Positions 13,453 through 28,234 of a stretch of DNA of 64,000 nucleotides are shown one piece after another. Origin of the DNA: Phaseolus vulgaris (lineage: Eukaryota > Streptophyta > Magnoliopsida > Fabales > Fabaceae); NCBI RefSeq assembly GCF_000499845.2, contig NC_023753.2, positions 10,121,791 through 10,185,790 of the forward strand. Reading direction: 5' to 3'. Position numbers and translations under genes: made by a program. The notes beneath the pieces are model-generated. The model was not told the DNA's origin. It saw nothing but the letters and a program-made list of their open reading frames with translations, and searched no databases. The stretch's first letter is position 1. Each line of letters starts with the position of its first letter.

Positions 13453-16400
13453 TTATGAATTCACCAGAAATGCTTTCGATGCATCCATATGATTTAGTCG
13501 ACACGTTCCAAGGAGGACTTCCGGGAGCTCATCCTGTGTGTTACTCTGCACTCATTTTCAGATGTGTAACTTTAGTAAGGTAAACCAAAATTGTTACTTA
13601 GGAGAAAACTTGTATACAGTTATTTAGGTGCTATCTGTTTATTTATCTAATCATAGTTAAATGGAGTGTAACTTTGTTAATTCAAGTAATATAAACTTTT
13701 ATTGCATGGATTATGGAGATAAAACTTATACTCTTACAGAACCACATTGATAAATTATTTTTACCTGTACCAAAAACGCCATTTCTACCACCAAATTGTT
13801 CAGGTATCCAAGAACTAGGCTAGCTACCCCTCTTGCCACAGTTGATGATCCAACGTCGATGTCAAGCTATTAAGGGAAACACAATTTAAAAGTTAGCATA
13901 TAGAACAAGAGAAAGGAGCTGAAAGTCATGGCCAAACCTCTAAATATTACCAGTGCTGAAAGTAACACAGCAAAATCACTAATGCTTTCCAAGTATTACT
14001 TAATTTGGCAATGTTACCTCTAAATAGTTCTTCCCACGGATATAAAGTACTTCTAGTGCTTGCCCCACCAAACATGCTTTCTTTCCAACACTTTGCTTTA
14101 CAATCCATGATCCCTGGGAGAAACAAGTCAAGTGGGGATGAAAACCATTAGATACTCATCTTGATCCTGAAATTTCTGTTTGTTTGTTGCATGCCACATT
14201 TAAGCAGAAATGAACCTTGGAGATGTATGGTATCAGCTTAAATCTAGAGTTCCTGTAAGCATCATCTCCATCCACAAAGCTCTGCATTAAGGGATTGTCT
14301 TCCAAAGGTGTTTTCAACATGTAATAAAGTGCAAGAGAATACATAGGAGTTCCGGGCATCTGATCCATCATCACAATACTATTCGTTATCAATCTTATAC
14401 TTTAAGAGTGATGTATGTAACAATCAAGATGAGGTAATACTCACTTGTATGTTGATGACAAAAAAGAACTCTGGACCACCTTTTGCTGCATATTGCTGAA
14501 TAAATCCAAAAGCACAGCATGGTAATGAATTTTTAGTGGTTATTTTGTGACAGTAATTAGGACCATTTTATCTCAAATACACAAATAGAAGACTGAGAAA
14601 AAAAGGAATATACCTGAACTATGGAACCAGGACGACTACTTAAGTCATCTTCTCTTGTGTCCGAACGAAGCCAATCCGCACCAACCATTTGCGTCAAGGT
14701 GCCGTGTGCCTTCACCTGCAAAACAGAAATTTATTTACCCTTTAAAATATAAACAAATAAAAAAATAGTATAAATTTGTTTAGTATAGTTTGAAACATTA
14801 GCATCTAGCTTCATTGAAGCCTTTCACAAATAGCAGTGAAGATGACAGTTTCATCTCGTATAAAAATGAATTTGAGGCATAAAACTTTCTGTCTCTTGGG
14901 TTTCATCTTTGGCTAGGCAGAAAGGAGAGGGTAATGAGACTTTTTGTTTTTTTAAGAAATCATGTATTTGGTGATCATATTTTCAGCGTGATATATGCGC
15001 AAATAATGTGTATTACCATTTCTTGGAGGTGCTTAGTCTCTTTTTCTCATCGGCTAGTATGTTTTCACTTGTAATTGTGGCAATGTTAGTTAATTTATTA
15101 GTGTTTTGTGTTCATGATTTAGTGAGTGAAACAGTTAAAACAAATTTTGTAGTTTTTAGAGATTCCTTTTACATGTTGTATACAAAACACCGAAAGGTTA
15201 AACTTTTTTAAAAATACCTTTTGATGGTCTTGTAAATAATTTTCTCCTCGAACCAGAAACAAAGATGGATCAGAAGCAGCCCAGGTGCAGGGTAAAGAAC
15301 AGCTTGAATCATTTTGAAGAGTGGCTCCATAACTGCATGATGCACTTTCCTCCCTGACAGTTTCGTGCAAATCCATATACCCCTTCTTCTGAACTGCAAC
15401 AGGTGTAAAATATATTGAAAGGAAATATGTCATGAACATTCTATCCAAAATAATATTAGCAAGAACTTAGATTATAAATTATGAACTCTAACCTGCAAGG
15501 TCGTGTAACTTTTTCACCAAACCAACAGCTGTTGACATTCTGGGGATAGACATACCCTGTGCATCCCATTGGTTCAATCTCATCAATAGTTGATATTGTT
15601 AAGATATATCACTTATCATGAAAAGATTGTTTAGAGTAAACAAAACAAACATATGAGCAATCACACAAAATCTTAATGTGTACTTAGATTCCTTACATAA
15701 GAAAAAACGTCATTGTAAACTTGTCTAAAATTAGCAACGCAGAAAAGTACAAAAAAGAAAAAAAAAAGCAATTCAGAAAGCAATTAGAGGATGAATGTTG
15801 GTAAGCAAAAGTACCATCTGCTCAGAAGCCAAGTCAGGATGCCATTCATTGTCAAAGTGATCATATTCTGTTGGTTCAGGAACATCAAAGAACTCATCAG
15901 AATCATTGAATCCCATTAAATTTGTACGACCGGAAGGTTCTACCCCATCTTCTAGAACAATAAGAGGTTCCTCGAACTTGGTTTTCTCCTCTGAAACATC
16001 AGACTTAACATCCTCCTTTACACCAGGAGGCAATCCAATTTCTTTAGTCATTGTAAGAGTTTCAGAGGAGGAATTTCCACCTTTGGTTCTAAACAACTCC
16101 CGAAGAGCTGCGAGAAGGGGATTAGAGTAAAAGCTTGAAAATTTTCATTTATAAGAAATGTGGCAAGACTACATTGATGAAAGAACTTTGAAGTCTGCCA
16201 CATACCTGCAATTCGTTCAAGCATACGAATAGTAATGGACCTTGCAGATGAGGGGCGCAAATACAATTTCCAAAACTTCCAATCAATAGCAAGCATGTGT
16301 CTCACCACTGATTGCGTTCCCTTGTTAACAGGAGTCACTACAAATCCTCCACCTGCCAAGTGTTCAAAACCTCCTTATTTTTTCTGTTATTCATGGCATT

Positions 16401-19244
16401 GTTTTGTTATTTTTGCTACTTTTCCTTATTTTAGGAAACTAATAAATATTCGTTTCAGAAAACTAGGAACACATTTATTTTAGGGAAGTGTTGTTCATCT
16501 TTGACTCAGGCTTTCATCACCCTCCAGCTATAAATAAACCGGATTTTATAGTTTCTGCCTTGGATATATAAATTTTAAATAAAAACATAATTCAAATTTT
16601 TATTTTTTTCTTCATGATTTTTTAATACATTTGAAAAGATTATATAAGTGCATAATTATTTTTAAAAATATTAGATTATTGATTTTTTGTTATGAAGATA
16701 AATTAAATTTAACATTACAGCTTATAATAGTATGAAATTTATAAAAAATTTCAAACTATAAATATATAATTATTATTAAATAGTTTTTATTTTTGGGTGT
16801 TGGTTCTTATTTTAGGGTGTTGCACTCCTAGATCCCTCTGCCATTGGTAGCATTGAAAGGCTAAATAATATCTCAAAATTAAAGCATACATTACTTTTAA
16901 GGCAAGCTCGGACATAGCCTTTCTTTGGTGGACACTTGGAATGGTACACAGAATGGTATAATAACACTGTCATAGAAACACAGATAAAAAAGTTAATTGG
17001 CGAATTGAAATGAACCATATCTTCCCAACATAAATATTTTAGTAACAGTACCATATGATCCATCATCCTCTCTCCTCCAGTATCTTCGTAACAACAAATC
17101 TCTTGGTTTCATTCCCCTAGACATCAAATATAATGCTATATTAACAACATGTTTGCTGACTGAATTCTCATATACAAGGTCATATATATATCCTACCATG
17201 GTAACCAGTCATTGTACATCTCTATATGAACAATATCTGTATGTCCATCAAGGTGATCAACCACACTACCTCGATAAACACAAAAGTCCCATCTGCAAGA
17301 AACTAGGTGATTTAATATATAAGCTATACACTGAATCATGTGGATCACATTTCCTATTTTTCAAGTTAAGAACAAGACTTACTCTGATCTTGTGGGATCA
17401 AGAGTCATAAGAGTGTTGAAGATGGCCTCTGAAGTTCCATCAACCACACCAACTGCCATTATTGCTGGGTGATCACCCCAATGCTGAACAAGGAAAACGA
17501 CTTTTCATTTTTTGTAAGAGTTGACCACTTACTAAAATGAGATTGTTATCAAGTTAGGATCAACTTACAGTTCCAAGGGTATCCCAATCTTTGGCTTCTT
17601 TGAACATCCTTAGTCCTGCATAAGCAATGAACTATATGAGATACAGACTAGTCCAGTAGCCATGTGTTCTAGGAGCTAAAGCTTTACCATTCTGACAACC
17701 AAAAATCTTCCATGGTGAAGGGGCTATAACATCAGAGGCAACCGTTTCAGTGCATAGGTCTGTTTGAAGATTCAAGTTGATGTATTTCCAATCTGTGCTT
17801 TTTGAGCCTCCATTTCTGTTTTAACGAAACTTTAGACATTAAAAGGCATACTTACCATAATATGATTAATTACTATAGTTTTAGATAAATATACACAAAA
17901 ACAGGAAGTTCAAGGAATTGTAGGTACGTAAATATTCATCACTACCTTATAGTAATGTTACAGCAGAAAGGAAAGGACTAATTTGTGTGATTATCTTAAT
18001 TTTAGAGCATTTTTAAATATTCAGAAGAAGAAGCAGAAACTGCTCGACTAAATATTCAAAAGTAGTTAATGTACCTCAAAGTTGAACGTCTTCTTCTGAT
18101 ACAAGCCACTAAATTCTTTGTTGGAGATGGACACTCCTGAAAAAAAAGAAACAATAAAATATGCTTCTTATAACGACAACATCATCCACTAATTAAGATA
18201 GCAGAGTAGAACCTTCATTGCAGAGTCCTGCAAGGTACGTATCCATTTTGCGGCTTCTTCTGAACTACTTGCTCCCAACTATAAAATACGAGAAATATAG
18301 ATCAAGAATATTCAGTGAAAAATTGTCATAAATATTTTACTCGGATTCTTAATTTCAACGCACCTTAAGCTTATCACTTTGGTTTGTTGCATTATAAACA
18401 GTGAACATGAAGAACACCTGAACAATGCAGACAATTTGTAAATACTACAATTATTAAATGTTCTTGGAAACAATGCAACTCTGTCAAATAAGTAAAAAAT
18501 AAAAAGCATGCAATGTTGTCCCGTAGAAAGAGTCCCAGGTTCCTTACCTTTTTGTTCATACTCTCCCTTCCATTATCATTAACCCGAACGCAAGAGTCAA
18601 TTATTGCACTTCTAATTGGCTCCTGAAAATTAACATAACGCTTTTGATTAATCACAATTGACAAATGAATCATCGCAACAAAGGAAATTTCAGAAATATC
18701 ATTGTTATTAAAATCTAAGAACACACATACCATACGTGGAACATTAAGAAAGACATTTTAAAAACATGAATGGATCCAAAACCTTAAAAAACGTTATCCA
18801 TTCCACGATACATCAAATAATCAAACATGGTAATGAAACCTTACTAGAACATTAATCAAAATAGAATATGAAAAAATAACATGTATGACTATGTGACAGA
18901 CACCAATGAGCCGAGTGAGGTCCATTAAAGGAAATGATCTCTTGGGACAAATACTTTTCATACAGAAGGACCTGAGATCAAACTCCTGACCACACACGTA
19001 AAGTGAGAAGAACAACGTTATGAATCAATCGTGTGTGACGTGGAGTATGTTGAAAAAAACGAAAGATTTGATCTATAGGAGTATTTACCTCGGTTGGGGT
19101 AACGGGTTGGATCTTGAAGCTTCGGAGGACATTGTCCTTGAGAATGAAGTACCTCTTCCGTGAGTAATGCTGACCAAAGCGATTGGCACGAAGGAGATAG
19201 AGCCACCCTTCCATTTTTCTCTCACTCTGCGGAACAATACCCAT
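13453..19244 (-). CDS. EDR2-like PH-START-DUF1336 protein, 21 coding exons, 729 aa
   Basis: A lipid-binding regulator of the ENHANCED DISEASE RESISTANCE 2-like family, closest in wording to Arabidopsis At2g28320. I joined 21 exons with GT-AG borders and continuous phase (minus strand): 19244-19089, 18622-18548, 18417-18364, 18278-18213, 18136-18075, 17815-17688, 17615-17569, 17483-17383, 17292-17197, 17116-17052, 16966-16895, 16352-16206, 16107-15815, 15556-15493, 15393-15218, 14715-14614, 14495-14445, 14359-14216, 14113-14018, 13866-13765, 13545-13453. An N-terminal PH domain (about residues 10-115; MEGWLYLLRANRFG, AAKWIRTLQ) is followed by a START lipid-transfer domain (about 165-356; GLRMFKEAKDWD, WRREDDGSY, GGFVVTPVNKG), an acidic linker, and a C-terminal DUF1336 (about 535-725; ADWLRSDTREDD, FFFVINIQMPGTPMYS, FVDGDDAYRNSRFKLIP). 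In Arabidopsis, EDR2 itself restrains mildew-induced cell death; the role of this paralogue is less clear. The start MGIVPQSERKMEGW fits the subfamily. No lesions seen. Confidence 0.95.
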
Positions 19245-19442
19245 TTGGAGAATTGGTGAGAAAGAAAGAAAGCAGTGAGTGAATTTGTGAGGCTGCATGC
19301 ATGGAATGAATGAGAATAAGAGCAGAGAAGAAGAACCTGAGAAAGGGTGAGAGAAAAAACGACGATGGCGATCCTCTGACCCCGCGAAAGGGATTCAGAG
19401 AATCGAAATTGGGAGGGCAGTGACAATGGTGTTTGTTGTTGC

Positions 19443-19474
<32 letters not shown>

Positions 19475-22317
19475 TTCTATTTCCTATGTTCCCGCTTCAT
19501 CAATAACTACTTTCTTCTTCTTTCCTTCTACTTCATACCACACCATGTACCACAATCCAAATTTACCTTCTTGCCCTTCTCCTTTTACCTCTAAAATCAC
19601 TTTTTTACTCACTTCCTCTTTTAAAATCACACTATTTCTTTAAATTTTTTTATCAATTATTATATCATTCTATGAAATCAAAATTAATTTTTTTTTATTT
19701 GACTCGCTCCCACATTTTATCCCATTTAGATTAAATCCCAATATTTTGCTCTAATTTATTTTTAGTTTGATAGTCATATGCAATATTTTGTAAACCGTCA
19801 ATTAAATAAGAATACGTGTATATGTCTTTTATAATCAAGATTAAAGTTTCTTTTCGGTAGCTTTTGTTAATATTTAATGAAAATCTTTATTACTGGCACG
19901 GTAAAATTCATTTCTCTTAAGATTTTGCACTATAAACAATTATGTAATACACTTAAGAAGTGAGTATCTTCATTTGAAAGTACTATCTATCACAAATATA
20001 TTTTCTTATAAATAATCTTATTGGAATAAAATATGATTTTTATTAGTAATGAATAAAAATGTGATGAGAATATAACTCAGCTATGGGGACTAGAAATCGA
20101 AATTCATTGTTGTTTTGTTAATGAGTATTATTGTAAATGGTTAAAAAAAAAAATTTACAGCGTAGAGGAGGAGGGCATAAAGGTAAATGAAATGTGAGGC
20201 AAGGCAGTGATTTGGTTGTTATTTAGATGAAATTAACAGACAATCAATCTTCAAACATGACTTGCGGGCAATCGTTGTCTTTGCATTAATCCTGGGACGA
20301 CAAAAAAGGTGTTCTTCAAAGCCAGTTCAATTCATCTCTAGCTTTATGTATCTATAACTTTGGTTTTAAAATCCAACAACATTCACTGCTAAACACACAA
20401 AATCTTAAAAATAATATACTAATTACTTTGGAAGTGATTTTTAAATATAAAACTAGTTTGTGGTACTTAAAAGTGTATTTAAAAAAAAGTTATTTATTTT
20501 TAATAAGGATAATCATGTTATTTTAATTTTGATAATATTTAAAATTATTTTTATAAGTAATTTACTTTTAAGAAATTATAATGGTTCATAATTTCAAAGA
20601 ATAAATTTACAAGATATGATCCAATTGGTGAACTCTTTTATTTTTAGCGCTTTGTTTTGCAGTTAGTTTACAAATGACTCGTGAATCTTCTTAAGACGGT
20701 AGATAATTAGGTTATAAATTTTATTTGGATTCAAGTTAATTTTTTGAAATGTGAATAATTATCTGTAAGAGTTTATCCGTGATCACGTCTTTCAGAATAT
20801 AACATGATTTTTTCGGATAAAATAGTAAGAATCAAAACTAGCAAGTAAAATTTTTGTGTATTTCAAATGTCTTACTACAAGGCCAAACCAAACCTTGATA
20901 AAGAGCATCACTCTGCAATTTAATATAACTTAACTAATAAGCTTATTTTCGACCCTAAATGCATTTCCACTACAAGAATTCTATAGGATGTTAGTTTAAT
21001 TTTTGTGACTTCTATTGTTCATGTCATGTTATTTTTAAAGTTTTTTTTTTACTATTTTTACATGCAAGAATCTTATAAAGTTCACAATCTTATTAATGTT
21101 TTATTTAATTGTTAACAAAAATATTTTATTCTTATAATATAAAATATTATTTTAAGCTTAATTTTTAAATTTTAAGTTATTTATAAATTTTTAATTGAAT
21201 TCCTTTTATTTTATTAAGTTATAAAAAAATTATATTTTTAATTGAATTTTTGCTATTTAATTTATCCGTTAACTAAGTAACATGACTTTTATGATTGATG
21301 GAAAATAATGTTGTTGTTAATGTTTTATAGCTTTAACACCATCCTACATTAATCGTCTTCACCACTGATCAAGAAGACAATGGTAAGTTATTTGTCATTT
21401 TATATTAATCATAATATTATTTTATATTATTTACAAAACCTCATATTTCTTGACATGTATAGATAAGGAAACATCATTTTATATTATCTAAAAAAATTCA
21501 CATTTCTTACACCTACACGAGACCCATTAAACAGAAAAATGACAAAAAAAACTCAATTAAAAAAGTACAAATTTTTGAAGTGAAGTGCTCACAAATTTAA
21601 TAAGAACTTGATTAAAAATATCAAATTTATGAATAACTTGGAACTTAAGCTATTTATTATGGAAATGCTATAGAATTTCAACTTAGATGTATGGATGTAG
21701 TAATGTCTTAATTCGACCTAAGATGACAAATAGTCCGGCCAAAAATTCGGTTTAAATGGTATTTCTCACATTAATTTCAAATTTCAAATTCCACATGACA
21801 CTGTTGTTTATTTATAATGATATTTTGTAGCTATCTTATAAATTTACAAATTACAATAGTCTTACCATAAAGCAAAACTAACTGGGAAAAACGATTTTTA
21901 ACTATAAAGTTTTCCTCTCCAGAAAGGTATTCATTTAAGTGCGGATTACCTTTTAACGAAATTATTATAACATAGATGATTGAATACGTTTTTTTTTTTT
22001 TCAATATTTCTAATACCTACAAGGTAAAATCTTACAGGTTTCTCACCATTAAGTGCCTAAGATAAAATTACCACGGCAAAATTGTACAAACAAGTAAAAT
22101 GTATAATTGCAATTAGTACTCTTAACTCCACACAATATTGCCAAAATGCAATATCACCTTCCAAAAACATGGAACCCTTGGATATGCTCAGTCACTGCCT
22201 GTTAAGCAAGCCACCATACTTCAATAGAGGGCATGGCCAAAGAGAATGTTTTAATCATAAAAAAAAGATGAAAGAGGGATTTAGCACATACCTTTCAAGA
22301 GACTGGCTGGATGCTCT
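19245..22317. other. 5' flank of the EDR2-like gene and AT-rich spacer before the OST1 gene 3' end
   Basis: The first 300 bases or so hold the likely 5' untranslated region and promoter of the minus-strand EDR2-like gene, including the CTT repeat listed separately. The rest, to 22317, is AT-rich with no recognisable gene; the part just below 22317 should be the 3' untranslated region of the OST1-type gene. Confidence 0.6.
19443..19478. repeat. CTT trinucleotide microsatellite upstream of the EDR2-like gene
   Basis: A nearly pure CTT run with a single CCT interruption, about 200 bases upstream of the start codon. Read on the gene's own strand it is a GAA repeat, probably in the 5' untranslated region or promoter. 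Confidence 0.9.
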
Positions 22318-25300
22318 TCACTTGCGTATGGAAAGATCAATGTGAAGATATGCCACAGAAGCAACAAAAAGCAAGAAAAATGCAGATACCAGCATCAATG
22401 GCTCAGCAAGCATGAATATAGGGTTAAAACCATAGTATACCTACCAAAAGATTGAAATAAAAAATGGTTAGACCATATCCTAGAGCAGAAGTTTACTTAT
22501 AGAATGAATAATAAAATCATAGACCTAGACCAGAAGTTAATTCATGTAGTAATTTTAGGTATAGTCCAAGCCTTTGACAAGTTGAGTAGAAATTTATTTG
22601 GAAAATAAGTCCATGATTTCATAATATGTTATGCCTTCCATTATTGTAGTTATATTAAAGGCAGTGCTAAGTGTTTTACATTATCCTTTTAGATTCATTT
22701 AAGGTTTGAGAAGATGATAAAAATTCTATCCAAACCTTGTTCCAGATGTAAGAAATAAAAATGCAGGGTTCAAACTTGATCCAACATGTCATTTAAGTAT
22801 CAGATATGTTACATTAAATTGGAATAACTGTAGGTATAAAGGCATCCTAATAAACAAAAAGACAAGCAAAAAAGGGCATGAGACTGAAGGACTGGTAAGA
22901 ATCAGAGTAAATTAAGTGGTGATAGAGAGAGGACGCAAATGCTGTTACATGTTTTGTTGTCTGAGAATAGATGGCAAAGACAATTTTGTTTAAAATTATT
23001 TGAGAAATCCATGAAAAACATTTTTTCTTGGGGATCAAAGAGAATTTTTCCATACATCGTTTGTAAGCTTTAAGCCCAAAATTTCGAACCGAAGGCATAA
23101 CATTACCAAACAGGGTAAATAACCAGATTCAAGCCAAACACAATTTTCATCTACAACAAGACCTCCATCCATTTGCATACACCCGACATTGTTTAAAATG
23201 CCTCATTCATTAACTACTTGCTAGGAAATATAGGATATGCACAAGAATAATTTCTTGCCATTAACATGGCGTCAATAATAAATTTTGTTGCATCATGACA
23301 TTTAAGTAAAAGTAGCATTGGTCCCTGATTTGGGCCGCAATAAGCAAATTTCATGCTCTTAGAATTCATGAAATGCCCACATACCGAACCAGTTTTATAA
23401 CTTTTTATTTATTTATAGGCATTGGATTTGGTAATTACCTGGAAAGGAGTATTATGCTCAGGAACTACATTTCTTTTTTCTAGAACCACAACGGTCCTGC
23501 CGACAACATCAAGATATGAATACTTGATCTGCAAAGTTCAAATTAAAACCATTTTAGCTGCGGGGAATCAAATGCTTTATGCAACAAGTACAGCAAGTGA
23601 AATTCTTCAATAGCAGAATCAAACTATACCCAGAGAATAAAAATGAATTATGTTGGAGAAGTTGAAGTTAAATTGTATATATAATTAGACAATATATTAT
23701 TTTCTAATCAAAGAATACAAAATAAATTATTTCTTTAACATGTTGATACACCCTTCCCCTTTTTCCTTTTCACAATAAGTTGTGTACTTCTGATTTTTTT
23801 AAGGAACTTTCTGTTGAAATTATACGATTGGGTGGAAATGAAGAGACTCTGAATAATTTATATTATACATTATCTATGTTATAATACAAATCACTGAGCC
23901 ACTAATCAAGTTGAGTACTGGTGTATTACAACGAGTACATGCTCTACTCAACAAGACTTAGGACCTTAGTCCTAATATTTTAACTCCCCACCCTCGAACT
24001 TAAATAAACACATGTATAGATTACATGCAACCAAATAAGATTGCAATGCTGTCTCCAGAGTGCTCAGAGCCAGGTCCCACTCTGATGAGATTTTCTCAAT
24101 ATATAAAGATGTAATACACAAGTCTAAGGAAGGTCAAATCATCAGGATGAGGCCAATTCGACCAGACAGTAACTCAATATACATAATATAAAGCAGTCGC
24201 CAATATCCATATTCACATTATATCCTCAAAACATCATGGTCACAAGTGCACATGTTCCATCTAAGATTGAATGCAGATGCAGTCGAAAGTTGAAACTAAA
24301 TCAGTGTTGAACAAAAATAATTATATTAAGAGAACATTACCTCTAGATGCTGCTTCACTTCAAAAGGAATCTGAGCTGTGGGATCTTTGGATCCCTCCGG
24401 CAACACAACCTGAATTTTAATGGTTCAACAAGAATGGTAAATTAAACCTCCACATTTGCATACAAAAGCAGTTGAAGCAAGGAGAACAATTTAAGCTACA
24501 TAACAAACCCACTTTTACAATCAACTTATCAACCACTGTCTCGACAAGAGGGCAACCAAAAGTAAAATTGAGGTATCTTCTGCCATCTGGAGATTCAAAA
24601 AGGAAGTCTTGCAATGGTAGTCCGTAGCCAATGACAAAGGTTGCTTTCCAGCCTCCAAATAGAGGATACCGAGGTTCAATTTCAAGTTCTGACTGCAATC
24701 AATAAACGTGTAAATAAGTATGAATCAGCAAACATGACATTTTAAAAATAATGATTATGTTGAAAAACAAAAAATTATCATTTCGTCATTCAAGACTAAA
24801 CTCCTCAGTGATCTCTATACATCAACAATAACTGGTATGACGCCTACTCTTCATTAATACAGATGCATCTCCATGAAGAAATCATCACTTCCATTCATAA
24901 TTTTATACTTCAGTTTCTATCAACTCATTATGGTGTTAATGTTAACCAGTACTCCAGTCAAGCATAAATATAGACCAAATAATGAAAACGATGGTGCTCT
25001 TTATGTTGACATGAACGGCATTACTTTCAAGCAGAAAAAGCATCGTGTCTCACTTATGATGAACACAGCCATGTGGTCACCTATTGAGATGAGACAGCCG
25101 TATACTTGTTTTCTAGTTCTTCAACCCAAGTCTTTCAAAAGAACGAGGGAGAAAAAGAAAAAAAAAATGGTGCATGACGATGTCAAGAAGGGTGGGAGAA
25201 AAATAATCATTTTTAAAGACCCGATAACATATATTACCTTCCGAGAATCTGTACGTAGATGTGAAGAGGAAATATTTCCTATTCCATCCCTGTAGTATAC

Positions 25301-27987
25301 TGAGTGGACCCTAGGGGGTAGTTTCGCTAAAAGATATTTAAATGAAGAAACACCAGAACGACCCGATCTAGTTTGATAGTCAACCCTGCCAACAGAAAAA
25401 CTCCAGTTATGCACACAAAAAAGTTATATGTGAAGGGGAAAATGTCAGAATAAATTCAGAAGAATACAAAAATAACATATAAAACAAAAGATACTATAAG
25501 TTAATGTTTCATCAACTTTAATCCAGCTGATCAATTAGTAAAGTACATGTTAAAAATGAGTCCATTTCAACTCTTGGAAGTTCAAATACTGGAGTAAAAC
25601 TACAGTATGAGTCCGTGCCAGTTTACAGAAACATAGGGTGCTTATGAAGAAAGTGCCAATCTATCTGTTCTTGCCTGGATGTGATAAAAATCTTAAAATG
25701 ATCCTTTTTCTGCAGTTAACAACTTTTTAAAAAATAATTCACGAATCTGTCATCAAATGTTACACAAAAACATGTAGGAAAAATACAATATTTGAAGTTA
25801 CTACCAAATTATCAAACCAGGAAGAATTGTGAGAAACTAGACAATGTTTCAAGAGGTGAGATGAGACACTATGACAAATTACAACACGCATAAGAATAAT
25901 AAGCATACAACAAATACATAAATATATTAGAAAAAGATCATTCTAAAATCTTAAACTAATAACTATGTCCTCACGTTAACCATTTTGACATGTATGTAAT
26001 TTTTTTATTCCTTCTAAATTTTAACAGTTACATTACATATGTTTCCAAAATAACTGAATGCAGATCAGAAGCATCAAGTAAAAGAGAGATAACAAATATA
26101 CCTTGAAAAAACACCTTTATGTTGAGCACCAGCATGGACCAAGCTATATCGCTCAGTGACTTGAATGCTTCCCCAGTGAGATATTTCTATTTCACGTTCT
26201 AGCTCCTCAACAACAGCAAATGGATTGTTATTTTCAAAATGAACAAGTACAGGAGAATATGAATACGGGGGATGATTTTCATATGGCCCATATTTCAACT
26301 CGGTACCAGCACGTTTGGTGGGGTCCACCACCGTGAATGATTCTACCCGAGTGCTTGGTGTCTTGATAAAAGTTGTCTGTTGCTTGACATGATAGGGAGA
26401 CAGTAATATCGCACTATCACGGAAATAAACCAACTGTGACTCTGATTGACTGATTTCAACTGGGAAAGGTTCCAGAGAACGTGTCAATATGTAAAGCACC
26501 TCTAGTGTCGTGGTTCCACCTTTACTTAGTGGAGTCAACAAAGTTATAGAGAATAACTTAGTTCCATTTGGTCCATCAGGTACCTCAGCAGATTTGACAT
26601 CAAGAGGAACATAAGTTTTCTTCTTCCTCTTCCCAGAAGTTGCAGCAGCTTTAAGCGTTGCTAGATGTTCAACTTCAGTGGGTGAAAAGGCCAGATGTAC
26701 TTCGGAAGCAGCAGATGTCCCCAAATTTTCAACCTGAAAGGAAAACTCAGAAATATAAAATCGACAATTTTGTAAATGATGATTTGATAGCACAATCCAT
26801 TGAAAAGAAATAAAAAACAATAATTTCAAGTTAAAATCTGGTCCAAACAAATACTGATTTGTTGGTCATGTTATAGACTTCAATAGACTCCAGCATTCTT
26901 ATGAGATGTGTTAATCTCATCACATTGTTTTGTATACAAATAAGTTTGGTTCAAACCACTTTTCATAAAATTATAATAAAATTTATCTGGCCAACTAAAA
27001 CATGATTTTTACATGCCAATAACTTTCCAAGTCCCTATTCCCAGCTGAGTATGGAACACAGTTTATAGATAGGCAAAACAGAAACCATAACAAACACCAG
27101 ACTTAGGACCTGTTTGGATAAACTATTCCAAAAGCATTTCTAGAAGAAAATAAGAAAAAAAATCCCACAAGTTAATATTAACTTATGTATAAACTAATTT
27201 CTAAAAAATCTAGCTTGTCAAAGATCTGACTTTTAACTTGTACATAAACAAACTTTAGTTAATGAAAAAACTTATTTCATCTTTTCTCCTTATTCCCTAC
27301 TATCAAAAGAGAAACAGTATGGAGAGCTTACCTTCAATGTCAAGTACACCTTAATAATGTGAGAGGTCAAGTCAATCTGCAAGGATCGTTGGAATATTAG
27401 TCATTCAATATACAGAAAAGAGCATTCGGACGGTGCCAAATATAGCAGAACATACCCAACATTTCCTCAAAAAAAAAATGCACACAGAAATATTTCAATT
27501 GTTTTGGAGAAAAAAAAGTCAAAAATCACACTAGAACTCCCCCAAATTGTATTCCATAAAAAAGACAAACTAGTCCACGTATACCCTCCCTCAAATCATA
27601 CACAAAAACTATTTTTAACAAAGGAGCTAGAACAATTTCATATCAATTTCCCATAACTCTTAAAAAACACAAGAGTAAGCACCAAAATACAGATTGCACA
27701 CACAGTTCACGCAAGAATTACCCATTTACATGAATCTACGATACTTATTGTTATACCCATGTCGCAAGTTCAAATTTTGTAGGCATTGATTAGCACAGGA
27801 GAACAAATGTTCCCATTTTGACACGGATCTTGAGCGAAAGCCGACGTTCATGTTAGCGAGAAAAGTAAAGACTTACCCTGCGTTCGGCATCGACGATCTG
27901 AAGATGTTGGGAAGGAGAGGAGTTGACAATTGAAAGAAGGGAAAGAGAGAAGAGAAGGATTAACAGAGGTTGAGGGACCATTGCCAT
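22318..27987 (-). CDS. OST1B: Oligosaccharyltransferase subunit 1 (ribophorin I, OST1B type), 8 exons, 465 aa
   Basis: Ribophorin I is a non-catalytic, membrane-anchored subunit of the ER oligosaccharyltransferase, which transfers glycan from dolichyl diphosphate to Asn in nascent proteins. Exons (minus strand, all phases consistent): 27987-27877, 27376-27332, 26733-26102, 25385-25238, 24692-24513, 24409-24341, 23528-23439, 22440-22318. The product starts with a signal peptide (MAMVPQPLLILLFSLSLL), then the lumenal ribophorin domain with landmarks TSGKRKKKTYVPLDVK, YILTRSLEPFP, SPYHVKQQTTFIKTPS, EREIEISHWGSIQ, SVYYRDGIGN and NFTFGCPLVETVVDKL. It ends in one C-terminal membrane segment (LMLVSAFFLLFVASVAYLHI) and a short basic tail. 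The length matches Arabidopsis OST1B (464) rather than the longer OST1A. Introns reach about 1 kb. Appears intact. Confidence 0.96.
27112..27300. mobile_element. Possible MITE remnant in an OST1 intron
   Basis: The intron between coding exons 2 and 3 contains GGACCTGTTTGGATAAAC, wording common at the termini of plant PIF/Tourist-like and other MITEs. I could not find a matching inverted end or a target duplication, so this is at most one degraded end. Confidence 0.25.
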
Positions 27988-28234
27988 TGCAGTTGTTGAC
28001 GGAAGCAGAGGAAGACTCTGAAGTCTACACTGCAATTTTGGGTTAATTAGATTCGAGTGTAATAACTTCCAATTCACCGTAGAAAGGCTTTTGCAACCCC
28101 CGGTTTTCAAACTGCACTCCTCATTTTAGTGAAATCATATATATACCCTTAAGTGTTTATAATTAAAACCTAATTTTCGTAGGAATAGCAAAATGGGGGT
28201 GGACTGTGCGGAGCAGGTTGTCTATTTTATCTCG

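Noticed and set aside
15773..19426. Many short ORFs on both strands within the EDR2-like gene
   Set aside because: The minus-strand ones are exons read through into introns; the others are shadows. All true exons are joined in the gene entry.
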